Part shown: one piece after another, positions 7,375 through 16,711 of the stretch
How positions within the stretch are numbered: position 1 is the first letter of the stretch
Layout: every line of letters starts with the position of its first letter
Assembly: GCA_019057475.1 (NCBI GenBank)
Contig: DXJO01000004.1
Span: 62,001-126,000 of the forward strand
Length of the DNA stretch: 64,000 nucleotides
DNA from: Candidatus Thorarchaeota archaeon
Lineage (GTDB): Archaea; Asgardarchaeota; Thorarchaeia; Thorarchaeales; Thorarchaeaceae
Direction of reading: 5' to 3'
The notes under the pieces: generated by a model
The model's database searches: none
What the model saw: only the letters and a program-made list of their open reading frames with translations
What the model was told of the DNA's origin: nothing
Translations under genes and position numbers: made by a program

Positions 7375-8688
7375 ATGCGAATCCACGTGGGCTGCGGCCC
7401 GGTCTACAAGAAGGGCTACGTCAACATTGACGTCTTTGATCCTACTGTTGCAGATCGTATCATGTCTGCATATCATCTGGAATTTCCCGATGACTCAGCA
7501 AGTCTTGTGGAGTGTATGCACACTCTCGAACACCTGGGTGCAGCGAAGAGCATCTATGCATTGGCTGAATTCTTTCGCGTATTGAAACCTGGGGGTGTCT
7601 TACTTCTGGAAATCCCAGACATAGAAGCAACCTTTGCAAACTTTCTCAAGCACGGGGAAAAACAAAGGAAGCTCCTAATGAACTGGATCTACGGCTTAGA
7701 TTCGCCAGGGATGGGCCATCGCTACTGCTTCCCCCGGGAACTGCTCAGTCGCATGTTGAAAGAGTCTGGGTTCAAAGATATCCTGTTGAAGCGGCTCGCG
7801 ACCAAATCTATCCAACCATCATTGCGGGTCAAGTGCAGGAAACCTGAATCGTATATTGCCCATCAGATTATTTCACGTGTACGACGTTCTCTGGTAGACA
7901 ATGGCCTAGTTGATCTTGATGACCAAGTCAGTGCACTTGACCGCGAAACTCTCATCCAATCTCTTGCTTCACTGACACATCAGCTGTGTGCCAAATGGGA
8001 TGAACTGGCGCTAAGGCAGATGACCATAGAATCAGCGGTGCAGAATCCGCGAATGGGGTTGGCTTTCATCGAGCAACTTGAGAGCCAGGTTTCTGAGTCG
8101 GCTTCTCGGGTGAAGAGGTATGGGCGGATTCTCGAAACACTGGGGTCTCTTGACTTCCCTGCAGTTTTGTTGCATCTACTTATGCAGGTTCCTCCACAGG
8201 TAGGAACTCAGAACCAGACGTACCTGACTGTCCGAAATATGGGGGTTGCCACTGTCAAGAAGCTTCTTGCAGGAAAGGAAGAACAGGCAGTCTCGAAGGA
8301 GCTGCGACGAACACGTGCGGCGTTGTCTGGCGATAAAATTCTGAGCCACTTCTCTGAAGAAGGAGTGAAGCGCCTTGCAGAGCAGAGTTTCGCTCACGGT
8401 GCAAAAGCTTTTGCTAATCATGAACTAACTGAGGCCGTTCGATTGTTCGAAGAGGCGTTCAGTCTTAATCGTGATGATCTTCTTATTACATGGAACCTAG
8501 CGCGTCTGAAGGCGATCGAAGGAAAAGGAGATACGTCAAAGAAGTACTATGAAATGACTTCCTTGCTTGCCCAACGCTACAAGCAACCCTTCCGTCGAAG
8601 GATGCTCGAGCGGCTTCGCTCTGAAATCAGTCTTGCATCCGAGGGCCAGATGGATGGCCTAGCAGCACCAGTCTACCAGGCCTTCTAG
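7375..8688 (+). CDS. SAM-dependent methyltransferase with helical/TPR-like C-terminus
   Basis: 437 aa. The N-terminal ~150 residues are a class I (type 11) methyltransferase: motif I HVGCG (4-8), GYVNID acidic strand (~14-19), HTLEHL (~49-54), and FFRVLKPGGVLLLEIP (~66-81). A long helical linker follows, and residues ~340-400 form a TPR-like pair (AKAFANHELTEAVRLFEEA...LLITWNLARLKAIEGK), suggesting a protein or peptide substrate. It begins 5 nt after paralogue 4, so it probably belongs to the radical SAM cluster as a second modifying enzyme; that is inference. Related orphan methyltransferases also act on glycans or lipids. Confidence 0.8.
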   Translation: MRIHVGCGPVYKKGYVNIDVFDPTVADRIMSAYHLEFPDDSASLVECMHTLEHLGAAKSIYALAEFFRVLKPGGVLLLEIPDIEATFANFLKHGEKQRKLLMNWIYGLDSPGMGHRYCFPRELLSRMLKESGFKDILLKRLATKSIQPSLRVKCRKPESYIAHQIISRVRRSLVDNGLVDLDDQVSALDRETLIQSLASLTHQLCAKWDELALRQMTIESAVQNPRMGLAFIEQLESQVSESASRVKRYGRILETLGSLDFPAVLLHLLMQVPPQVGTQNQTYLTVRNMGVATVKKLLAGKEEQAVSKELRRTRAALSGDKILSHFSEEGVKRLAEQSFAHGAKAFANHELTEAVRLFEEAFSLNRDDLLITWNLARLKAIEGKGDTSKKYYEMTSLLAQRYKQPFRRRMLERLRSEISLASEGQMDGLAAPVYQAF

Positions 8689-8712
8689 CAACACAATATG
8701 TCGACTGACTAT

Positions 8713-9717
8713 CTACAGCTTCTTTGCTATTAACGCTGCCAAATCAGCTAGGCGATGTGCGTAGCCTGCCTCATTGTCATACCAGCCAAGAACCTTTACC
8801 ATATTCCCCTGAGTCATCGTCGCAAGGGAGTCAAAAGAGCAGGAATCTGTATCGTTAATGAAGTCGGATGAAACAAGCGGCTCGTCAACGTACCCTAGAT
8901 ACGGAGCCATATCTCCCTTCTCGGAGGCTTTCTTGAATGCCGCATTGACAACGTCTACAGTTACTTCCTTGTCAACCTCAGCAACCAAGTCGACCAACGA
9001 AACGTCCATCAATGGAACTCTGATTGCCATGCCGTTCAACCGGCCGACCATTTTTGGATAGACCAGACCGATAGCTTTGGCAGCTCCGGTGGTCGTGGGG
9101 ATCATGTTCCATGCTCCAGCTCTGGCCCTTCTGAGGTCCTTATGCCACATGTCTAACATCCGTTGATCGTTTGTCACGGCGTGAATTGTGGTCATCAAGC
9201 CTGTTTCAAGTCCGAAGTTCTGGTCCAGAACCTTGACCAGTGGAGCAAGGCAGTTTGTGGTGCAGGAGGCGTTGGAGATAACGTGATGCTTTGAGGAGTC
9301 ATAATCGCCATCATTAACGCCAAGCACGACGGTGAACATCTCGCCACTGCCGGGGGCACTTATCACGACCTTCTTGGCTCCTGCAGTGAGATGTTTCTCT
9401 GCGTCTTCCCGTTTTCTGAAAAAGCCGGTACACTCCATCACGATGTCAATGCCCATCTCCTTCCATGGAAGCTTAGCAGGATCCCTCTCGGAAAGAATCT
9501 TGACCTCTTTGCCGTTGACAGTTATGCTTCCCTTCTCATACTCAACAGTACCGTCGAATCTGCCCATGACGGTATCGTACTTGAGGAGGTGGGCATTGGT
9601 GTGTTCGTCAGTGAGGTCATTTGCTGCTACGACTTCAAACTCTTTACTCTTCAACGCAGCCTTGAGAAAGCCACGTCCTATTCTTCCAAAACCGTTGATA
9701 GCTACTCTCGCAGTCAT
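8713..9717 (-). CDS. gap: Glyceraldehyde-3-phosphate dehydrogenase, bacterial (class I) type
   Basis: 334 aa, starting at the ATG whose product reads MTARVAINGFGRIGR; an AGAAGGG ribosome site precedes it, so the longer open frame to 9843 is not real. NAD-binding motif INGFGRIGR (7-15), Asp34 after the second strand (an NAD preference marker), active-site SNASCTTNC with Cys152, and base His in TTIHAVTND (~179) are all present, as is the C-terminal WYDNEAGYA. It catalyses G3P + Pi + NAD to 1,3-bisphosphoglycerate. Most archaea carry the distant type II enzyme, so this class I form is probably bacterial in origin. It is convergent with the methyltransferase gene. Confidence 0.95.
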   Translation of the reverse strand: MTARVAINGFGRIGRGFLKAALKSKEFEVVAANDLTDEHTNAHLLKYDTVMGRFDGTVEYEKGSITVNGKEVKILSERDPAKLPWKEMGIDIVMECTGFFRKREDAEKHLTAGAKKVVISAPGSGEMFTVVLGVNDGDYDSSKHHVISNASCTTNCLAPLVKVLDQNFGLETGLMTTIHAVTNDQRMLDMWHKDLRRARAGAWNMIPTTTGAAKAIGLVYPKMVGRLNGMAIRVPLMDVSLVDLVAEVDKEVTVDVVNAAFKKASEKGDMAPYLGYVDEPLVSSDFINDTDSCSFDSLATMTQGNMVKVLGWYDNEAGYAHRLADLAALIAKKL

Positions 9718-9946
9718 ATTGTAGCACCCTTCTGCGCCTGCTCGTAGTGTTCGCCTATATTGTTTGCTATCAAACCAAGTACCTCCGCATACAAAGGAAA
9801 GATGGGTGCGCCTTGGACAATATGTAAGGTCTTCAGCTGTCACATCTCAAATGACACTTCAACTAGTCCATCCTGTTTGTTTTGCTATTCGATTGATTTT
9901 TATCAGCGATAAGCAATGGTAATCGAAACGTGAAGGGGAAACAGTA

Positions 9947-11800
9947 TTGAGCAAAGAACGGAAGAAGAAAGAAGACATCTCTTTGGAAGATCTGATAGCT
10001 CTACCTGTCCAGTTCATGGGCAACCCTGGTAGAACTAGTCGAAGAATATGCTTTGCATCAAATAAGACTGGCCGAATGGAATTACATTTACTTGATCTTG
10101 AAACGCAAGAGTTCTCTCAACTATCAAATGGTGAGTATCCAATATCTCCAGTGGGTTGGCATAAATGGGCTCCAGATGACACATATCTCCTATTTCCTAA
10201 GGACCCAATTCAGGGAAATGAGAAGAATGACATCTACAAAATATCAGTCCCAGATGGAAGAGTAACGCAAATTACCAATACTCCTGAATCCAGCGATGAC
10301 TTGGGAGAGGTTAGCCATGATGGGAAATGGATTGTCTTCCGCTCCGATCGTGTTGAGGGTATTGATCAACTGTTCAGAATGCGCCCTGATGGAACGGAAG
10401 TCACGCAGCTCACAGAGCATACCCGCCCGATTTCATTCTGGTCAGATGTTAGTATATCCCCAGATGATGAGTGGATTGCTTATACTGCAAATGAATCAGA
10501 GAATCTCCAGAATATCGATGTATGGGTTGTGAAAATGGATGGTTCTGATAGGAAGAAGCTCTTTGGAGTCCAAGATGGATCAAAGGAGTTGGTTCGGGCT
10601 TGGTCACGCGATGGTACTATGTTATTAGTATCATCTGACTATGCGGGGACTGACCAAGCTGGAGTTTATTTCCTGAACTCAGGTAATGTGAAATGGTTTG
10701 GAGAAGCAAGTGCTCCTGAGTCACCAGTGAAATTCACTGCTGATGGTAAACAAATCATAGTTGGACGTGACATTGATGCTGAGCAGAAACTTCTCCTCTA
10801 TGATATAAAAACTGGAGAGGAAACCACACTCGATATCCCCTCTGGATTTGCAGGTGCAGTATACACTACATTTGACGGAAATCATCTACTTGTGGGTCAT
10901 CAAGACTCGACCCATCGAATGCGTTTCATACTATACGATCTCATCAAGCATTCCTTTGAAGAGGTCATCCCTGCAGAGTATGGGAGATTTTCTCCTGAAG
11001 ATTTCCTCCCAGATGAATACATCAGCTATCCTTCTGGTGACACGACGGTTCATGCGATTCTATACAGGCCAAAGAATCTCAAGCGTGGTGTGAAGCTACC
11101 TGCTATCGTAGTACCCCATGGAGGTCCTACTGGACACTATATCCGCGTCTTCCTTGATGATGCTCAGGTACTTGCAAATGAAGGATATGTCTTATTGTAC
11201 CCGAATGTAAGAGGATCCACAGGATATGGTGTAGAATTCAGAGATGCATGTCTGAATGACTGGGGGGGCAAGGATCTTGATGACGTTGAGGCTGGGGTTG
11301 AGTATCTACGTAGTCTAGATTATGTGAATCCTGACCGAATAGGAATACATGGTGGTAGCTATGGAGGTTATTTGACATTCATGGCTGTCACAAAAAAGCC
11401 AGACCTCTGGAAAGCAGCCTCAGCTTGGATGGGAATCACTTCATTAAAGCATCTCCACGAGAAGTGCAAGGAAACATTCCCGGCTCTGCCATATTACCTT
11501 GAGGAGCAGATGGGCAAACCTGAGGACGAAGGAGTTCTTGAACTATGGGAAGACAGAAGCGCAATCAACTTCGTGAAGAATATGTCCGCCAAGCTTCAAA
11601 TGATTCATGCTGAGAACGACCCGCGATGTCCCATCGAGCAGTCTGAGATGTTCAGAGACCGATTAGTCGAATTGGGACGAAAAGAGGGAGAAGACTTCGA
11701 GTATGTCCATCTAACAGAAGAGGGACACGGGTCATTCGATAAAGACCAACGCGTACGGATGATGCGTCACGTCTTTGACTTCTTTAATCGAAACCTCTGA
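9947..11800 (+). CDS. S9-family serine peptidase (prolyl oligopeptidase/acylaminoacyl peptidase type)
   Basis: 617 aa, TTG start with a GAAGGGG ribosome site 7-8 nt upstream. Residues ~25-340 are repeats of a beta-propeller (recurring D-G-T, SPDDEWIAY and SxDG motifs). The C-terminal alpha/beta hydrolase has HGGPTGHY (oxyanion), nucleophile GGSYGG near residue 470, Asp in HAENDPRCP (~555) and His in EEGHGS (~590), so the triad is complete. No signal peptide, hence cytoplasmic oligopeptide cleavage, consistent with two peptide importers downstream. The DNA is visibly AT-richer than the genes on either side. A hairpin follows the stop. Confidence 0.92.
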   Translation: MSKERKKKEDISLEDLIALPVQFMGNPGRTSRRICFASNKTGRMELHLLDLETQEFSQLSNGEYPISPVGWHKWAPDDTYLLFPKDPIQGNEKNDIYKISVPDGRVTQITNTPESSDDLGEVSHDGKWIVFRSDRVEGIDQLFRMRPDGTEVTQLTEHTRPISFWSDVSISPDDEWIAYTANESENLQNIDVWVVKMDGSDRKKLFGVQDGSKELVRAWSRDGTMLLVSSDYAGTDQAGVYFLNSGNVKWFGEASAPESPVKFTADGKQIIVGRDIDAEQKLLLYDIKTGEETTLDIPSGFAGAVYTTFDGNHLLVGHQDSTHRMRFILYDLIKHSFEEVIPAEYGRFSPEDFLPDEYISYPSGDTTVHAILYRPKNLKRGVKLPAIVVPHGGPTGHYIRVFLDDAQVLANEGYVLLYPNVRGSTGYGVEFRDACLNDWGGKDLDDVEAGVEYLRSLDYVNPDRIGIHGGSYGGYLTFMAVTKKPDLWKAASAWMGITSLKHLHEKCKETFPALPYYLEEQMGKPEDEGVLELWEDRSAINFVKNMSAKLQMIHAENDPRCPIEQSEMFRDRLVELGRKEGEDFEYVHLTEEGHGSFDKDQRVRMMRHVFDFFNRNL

Positions 11801-11821
11801 TTCGATTAGTAAACATATGAT

Positions 11822-11858
11822 GGGGAGTTCTGGTGGCCTTTCATACCGCGAACTCTCC
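11822..11858 (+). terminator. Hairpin downstream of the S9 peptidase
   Basis: GGGGAGTTC (11822-11830) pairs with GAACTCTCC (11850-11858), nine pairs with one G-U, around a 19-nt loop that can form a further short GGT/ACC pair. It sits 22 nt after the peptidase stop. The downstream T-run is weak, so it could act as an mRNA 3' stabiliser rather than a strict terminator. Confidence 0.45.
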
Positions 11859-11949
11859 TGATGGGATTTCACTAGAGTCATTCTGTCTAGTCTCAAGTAC
11901 CTGTTTCTTCTGAATATAACTCGCGCAATAGGCGTTTGAACAAGGTAAT

Positions 11950-13125
11950 TCACTCAGGTTCCTGGGGTCTCGCAAGCAGCGCCTGCTGATATCGTTTCAT
12001 GCCAACATAATACACGGGAACCGGAAGCAGTTCCATAATTCCCACCATGACGAATGGAGCAGCGGGGTTGAGTGAAACCCACATCATTCCTCCCATAATG
12101 GGCGCAACGAATCTCGCGAAGGCCAGCACACCGCGGAAGTGACCAAACCCTTCGTGAGCCTTCCCCTCGTACGCTGTGCCAAATACAGAAGACATCACAG
12201 TGTGACCTGCTGTCCCAACAACGGTCTGAACGATGAAGATTGCGGCAATCCACCACAGGTTGGGGGCAAAGACGAACATGATGTTTGTTGCAAACCCAAT
12301 CAGGGATGCGAATGCAACCACGTGGATTTTGTTGGCTTTGTCTGCATATCTCCCTATAGGCTCGCTCACGAATGAAATGATGATACCCGGGGGAAGGTAA
12401 ACCAGTGCTATGAGCATGATGTCTGTGGTGAATCTCTCGAGAATGAATAGCTCGACAAATGGCGATAGAAGTGACATCCCAAAGGCATTGATGGCTGCAG
12501 CTATCACCAACGCTACAATACCAACGGCAATTGCGGCCTGCTTGTTTTGAGAGAGAACCGGCGCTTCTTACTCGATTGGCGGCACTCGACTTGCTAGCAC
12601 TATCACTCCACCGATTAGGCTAGTCGCAGCAAAGAACAAGAACGGAACAATTCCGTTGAAGATGGTTAATAGGCTGAAACCAATAAACGCCCCTATTATG
12701 GACTCACGCCCGTTTGCAGCTTCCCGACGCCCGAAAGCTTCTGCTCGATTCTCATGAATTGCTCGCTCGGAAATCTCTGCATCACTGCCTACATAGTAGA
12801 AGGCCGCTCCGCATCCCCATACAAGACTATTGAGAATGAGCAAATCCACCAATCCGAGGTAGATTGCCATAGCCATTCCGATGTATGATAGTGATCGAAA
12901 CAGAGCTCCTGCAAAGATTGCTTGACGCCTTCGTTTTCTCTTCACGATTCTTCCGGCCAATGGTGAGAATATCGCAATTCCAAGAGTGAATGAAGCGAAG
13001 ATCATCCCCACCTGGATTGCATTGGCTCCATTGTGACCGCCATGATTGGAAGAATGAATGCCACATAGAAAAAGCCCAAACTGCAGAAAAGCGATGAATT
13101 GTAGATTGACTTGGGGCTCGCCCAA
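11950..13125 (-). pseudogene. MFS transporter, disrupted by in-frame TAA and N-terminal frame disturbance
   Basis: Two open segments in the same frame (13125-12568 and about 12567-11950) together encode a 12-TM MFS carrier. They are separated by one TAA at 12568-12570, between VPPIE and EAPVLSQNK. In the first TM helix the ideal sequence (FYVAFILPIMAVTM) lies in another frame, and the current frame reads SSNHGGHNGA instead. One extra and one missing base about 55 nt apart, near a T-run, would explain this. The remainder (GANAIQVGMIFASF, RKRRRQAI, second-half helices) is typical. This is either a recent pseudogene or sequence error. Substrate unknown. Confidence 0.75.
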
Positions 13126-13198
13126 TCAGTCTTCCTTTGCGAATCTTCTATGTTATCCCTCCCCCTCAGTTTGCTTTCCTGTCTGGGTGTTCTATCCG

Positions 13199-14182
13199 CT
13201 AGAGATAACAGGCTACGAATCTACCGGGCTTGACTTCAACCAGTTCCGGCTCCTCGGCTTTGCACTGAGGACCGAATTCCTGACAGCGAGGCTTGAAGCG
13301 GCATCCCGGAGGAAGGTCAATGGGAGTTGGGGTTTCTCCAGGCAGCATTATCCTATGCCTCTTATGTGTGGGGTCTGGTATCGGGATGTTTGAAACCAAC
13401 GCCTTTGTGTAAGGATGAAGCGGATCCATGATGACCTCCTCCATTGGGCCCGTTTCCACAAGGCGTCCAAGATACATTATGACGATGTAATCGGCGATGT
13501 ATCGTGCTTGAGCCAAATCGTGAGTGATGAAGATATAGGTGAGGCCATGTTCCTCCTGCAGGTCTTCCATTAGGTTCATGATCTCGGTTCGAATGCTTGC
13601 ATCAAGCATGGACACTGGTTCATCAGCGATTATGAGCTTCGGCTCCAAGATGAGTGAACGTGCGATTGCCACTCTCTGAAGCTGACCTCCGCTGAGCTCA
13701 TGTGTGTAGCGCCTTGCAAAATCCTTTGCCGGCATGAGCCTTACATTCTCGAGAGCAGCAAGAACGCGACGGCGCAGTTCGGCTTCATTTTCTTCGATTT
13801 TGTGAATGGTGAGCCCCTCACCGACAAGTGTTTCAACGGTAAGCCGGGGGTCTAGGACCTCGAAGGGGTTCTGGAAGATGATCTGCATTTTCAGTCTCAA
13901 CAGGCGGAGTTCCTCTCGCGTCAAATCGGATATGTTGACTCCTTCGAAGTATGCACTTCCTGACGTGGGTTCAATAAGACGAAGGATAGTCCTAGCTAGT
14001 GTTGTTTTACCGCAGCCAGACTCTCCTGCAATGGCGATTGAGCCGCCTCTCGGGACATCAAAGCTCACATCGTCTACAGCCTTTACGTATTTCTTTTCCT
14101 GCATGAAAGAAAGGAGTCCTGAACGCACAGGAAACCATTTCTTTAGGTTCCGAACTTCAAGGATGGGCTCTACTGATGTCAT
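13199..14182 (-). CDS. Oligopeptide ABC transporter ATP-binding protein, OppF type (operon 1)
   Basis: 327 aa. Walker A GESGCGKTT (~53-61), Q-loop IFQNPFEVLDPR, signature LSGGQLQR (~165), Walker B LIIADEP (~190) and H-loop ITHD are intact. The C-terminal oligopeptide/dipeptide extension carries Pro-Gly-Cys-Arg-Phe and three more cysteines (PRCQEFGPQC...ACYL). It powers peptide import together with the OppD-type subunit, whose stop overlaps this start by 4 nt (ATGA). It is the last gene of the five-gene minus-strand operon. Confidence 0.93.
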   Translation of the reverse strand: MTSVEPILEVRNLKKWFPVRSGLLSFMQEKKYVKAVDDVSFDVPRGGSIAIAGESGCGKTTLARTILRLIEPTSGSAYFEGVNISDLTREELRLLRLKMQIIFQNPFEVLDPRLTVETLVGEGLTIHKIEENEAELRRRVLAALENVRLMPAKDFARRYTHELSGGQLQRVAIARSLILEPKLIIADEPVSMLDASIRTEIMNLMEDLQEEHGLTYIFITHDLAQARYIADYIVIMYLGRLVETGPMEEVIMDPLHPYTKALVSNIPIPDPTHKRHRIMLPGETPTPIDLPPGCRFKPRCQEFGPQCKAEEPELVEVKPGRFVACYL

Positions 14183-15156
14183 TCAATCACCTCGAAAGAC
14201 AGTTCTCCAGCGAAGTGACACTTTGCGTAATGTCCCTGCTTGATTTCTCTATACATAGGTTCTTTCTCTTTGCAGATATCCTGAGCGTAGGGACACCTTG
14301 GATGGAACCTGCAGCCAGCGGGAGGATTCAGTAGGTTTGGAGGAGTACCTGGAATGAACTGCAGGCGCTTCTTTTCCCCGATTACACTCGGGAATGCACC
14401 AATCAACTTGGATGTGTACGGATGCAGATTGTGCTTGAACACTGCCTTCGCACTGCCCACTTCAACTAGGTTGCCTGCGTACATTATGCCTACGTTGTGA
14501 CAGTTCTCTGCAACAACTGACAGGTCGTGAGTGATGAACAGGACTGCAAGCTCGTACTTTTCCTGCAGCTTCCTGAGCAAGTCCAGTATCTTGTTCTGGA
14601 CTATCACGTCAAGGGCTGTCACCGGCTCGTCAGCAATGACGAGCATTGGATCACACGCAAGAGACTGGGCAATGATGGCACGTTGGAGCATTCCGCCACT
14701 GAACTCATGAGGGTAGTCTCTTTGCCTCTTCGGTTCTAGACCCACCTCATCGAAAAGATCGGAAACAGTTGCTCTTGCCTCTTCCTTGCTGACACCTTCC
14801 TTCTCACGAATCACCTCAACAATCTGGGCGCCTATGCGAAGCACAGGATTGAACGCATTCATGGCGTACTGGAAAATTATGGATGCTTTTCTCCATCTTA
14901 AATACCTTATCTCCTCTTCACTGAGAGCGGTAATTTCCTCATCTCCAAGCCTTATCGTGCCCTGTACTATCCGACCGTTCTCAGGGAGCAGACGCATGAT
15001 GCTGTATGCAGTAGTTGTCTTGCCGCAGCCTGACTCACCAGCGAGCCCAAGAGTTTCCTTCGCCTCTATCTTGAAGGACACACCATCTACGGCCTTGACT
15101 GACTCCTTGCCGAGGTAGTAGTAGGTCTTGAGATTCTCAACTTCAAGAACTGCCAT
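14179..15156 (-). CDS. Oligopeptide ABC transporter ATP-binding protein, OppD type (operon 1)
   Basis: 325 aa using the ATG at 15156, which has a GGAGGCG site 9 nt upstream and begins MAVLEVENLKTYY. The frame is open 12 codons further to 15192, but that would overlap the permease gene. Walker A GESGCGKTTTA, Q-loop, signature FSGGMLQRA, Walker B LVIADEPVTALD, and the C-terminal PAGCRFHPRCPYAQDIC extension are present. It starts 1 nt after the permease stop and overlaps the OppF start by 4 nt, so it is tightly coupled. It energises peptide uptake. Confidence 0.93.
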   Translation of the reverse strand: MAVLEVENLKTYYYLGKESVKAVDGVSFKIEAKETLGLAGESGCGKTTTAYSIMRLLPENGRIVQGTIRLGDEEITALSEEEIRYLRWRKASIIFQYAMNAFNPVLRIGAQIVEVIREKEGVSKEEARATVSDLFDEVGLEPKRQRDYPHEFSGGMLQRAIIAQSLACDPMLVIADEPVTALDVIVQNKILDLLRKLQEKYELAVLFITHDLSVVAENCHNVGIMYAGNLVEVGSAKAVFKHNLHPYTSKLIGAFPSVIGEKKRLQFIPGTPPNLLNPPAGCRFHPRCPYAQDICKEKEPMYREIKQGHYAKCHFAGELSFEVIE

Positions 15157-15157
15157 T

Positions 15158-16705
15158 TCAGCGTCGCCTCCCTCGTAAGCGTGGATTGACAACTTTGTCC
15201 GCTGCGTGACTCACGAACACGAAACCTAACGAGGTCAGTAGGATCAGCAATCCCGGTGGAAGAATCCACCACCATGCCATATTGAGAAGTGCCGCGTTCT
15301 TGTTTGCCCAATGAAGCATGATACCCCAGCTGGGTGGCCCGTGAATATCCACGAAACCAAGGAACGCGATACCTGCCTCACCAAGAATAGCACTAACAAC
15401 ACCAAGAATCATGTTTGCCAAGATAAGTGGCAAAGTGTTTGGAAGAATGTGTTTGATGAGGATGTATCTATCCGAAGCACCTAATGCATGGGCCGCCTCT
15501 GTAAGAGGTCTCTCCCTGAGAGATAGCGCCTCACTTCGTACCATTCTCGCTGTTCCTGTCCAACCAAGAATTGCAATGACAAAAATGATGTTGTGAAGAC
15601 CCTGTCCAAACATAATCAGAAATACTAACATCAGTGGGAGTGTTGGAAGTGAAAGGAATACATCAGTTATTCGCATTAGAATAGTATCAACAGATCCGCC
15701 ATAATAGCCAGATATCAAACCCACTGTAGTACCTAGACCCACGGCGACAATACTAGCTGTGAATCCAACTATAAGTGAAATTTGAGTTCCATAAACTAGG
15801 CGACTCAAGATATCCTGACCGATGTGATTAGTTCCCAGCGGAAATTCTGCTGAAGGTGGTAGAAGCAGATTCTCTCCAATTCCAGCTGTTAATTCGCCCC
15901 AGTTTCGTATCAACCCTGCCCATTCAAGCACTGGTGCAATTAATGCTAGACCAACGATTGCGCCAATAATGCCCAGACCGACAAGCCCCATCCGTTCATG
16001 AACGAACTCGCTCCAGAATGATTCAATGCTCCTGCGATAATTCCAAATCGATTCGATTATTTTGGGAAGGATCATGTATGCTGGAATTAGGATGAATGTT
16101 GCGATAAGTGAGATTCCACCCAGTGTATTGTTTAGTGGCACCGAAAGCACTGCTGGCAAAATAGTAGTTCCAGTTGCTGCTTCGGAGAGGAATCCTTCTA
16201 ACACAATCCAGATTCCTACACTGCCAACTGCGATTCCACGATAAAGATCAATCTGTCGATTCGACCAATGGGCGAGTAGTTTTGGATTCCATAGAAAGAG
16301 CACGAATGCGAAAATGAATCCTATTCCTATACCAAATGCAAAGAAGAAGAGTATTGTAAGTCCAACTAGTAATAATGGTTGTAGAATTTTTACCAGACGA
16401 TAATTATAGAACTGCTTGTAATAAAGTGCGAGGAACATTGTTCCTCCGAACAATGCCCAACCGCTGATTCGATATGATGTTGTTATGAACAAACTGTAAT
16501 CTTCAGACAACCCTGTTACTTCGAAGGACAACCATCCAACTAAGATGTTTGTCACTGAATCTACAATGAATATGACTAAGAGAGTAAGTAAGATGAACGA
16601 TCCTAGTGAAGCCAATTTTACATGCCAGGGTTTCTTCTTACTTGCTGTTTCGAATATTTCATTGTCTGAATCCGTTGAGATATCTTGGTGTGTCATTTTC
16701 TGCAT
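15158..16705 (-). CDS. Oligopeptide ABC transporter permease, OppC type, with long N-terminal membrane extension
   Basis: 515 aa against ~290-300 for typical OppC. The last ~280 residues are the canonical permease: PLGTNHIGQDILSRLVYG entry motif, then the EAA-loop region EAAHALGASDRYILIKHILPNTLP near 415-440. The first ~230 residues add about six hydrophobic helices of no recognised family. The second operon's OppC (24803) also has an extension, so this is a lineage feature rather than a fusion artefact. The 5' two thirds are AT-rich compared with the ATPase genes. Starts 6 nt after OppB. Confidence 0.9.
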   Translation of the reverse strand: MQKMTHQDISTDSDNEIFETASKKKPWHVKLASLGSFILLTLLVIFIVDSVTNILVGWLSFEVTGLSEDYSLFITTSYRISGWALFGGTMFLALYYKQFYNYRLVKILQPLLLVGLTILFFFAFGIGIGFIFAFVLFLWNPKLLAHWSNRQIDLYRGIAVGSVGIWIVLEGFLSEAATGTTILPAVLSVPLNNTLGGISLIATFILIPAYMILPKIIESIWNYRRSIESFWSEFVHERMGLVGLGIIGAIVGLALIAPVLEWAGLIRNWGELTAGIGENLLLPPSAEFPLGTNHIGQDILSRLVYGTQISLIVGFTASIVAVGLGTTVGLISGYYGGSVDTILMRITDVFLSLPTLPLMLVFLIMFGQGLHNIIFVIAILGWTGTARMVRSEALSLRERPLTEAAHALGASDRYILIKHILPNTLPLILANMILGVVSAILGEAGIAFLGFVDIHGPPSWGIMLHWANKNAALLNMAWWWILPPGLLILLTSLGFVFVSHAADKVVNPRLRGRRR

Positions 16706-16711
16706 TCCTCC

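Noticed and set aside
8713-9843. Longer form of GAPDH starting at 9843
   Set aside because: The extra 42 residues do not look like protein of this family, and the start at 9717 has a ribosome site and the standard N-terminus.
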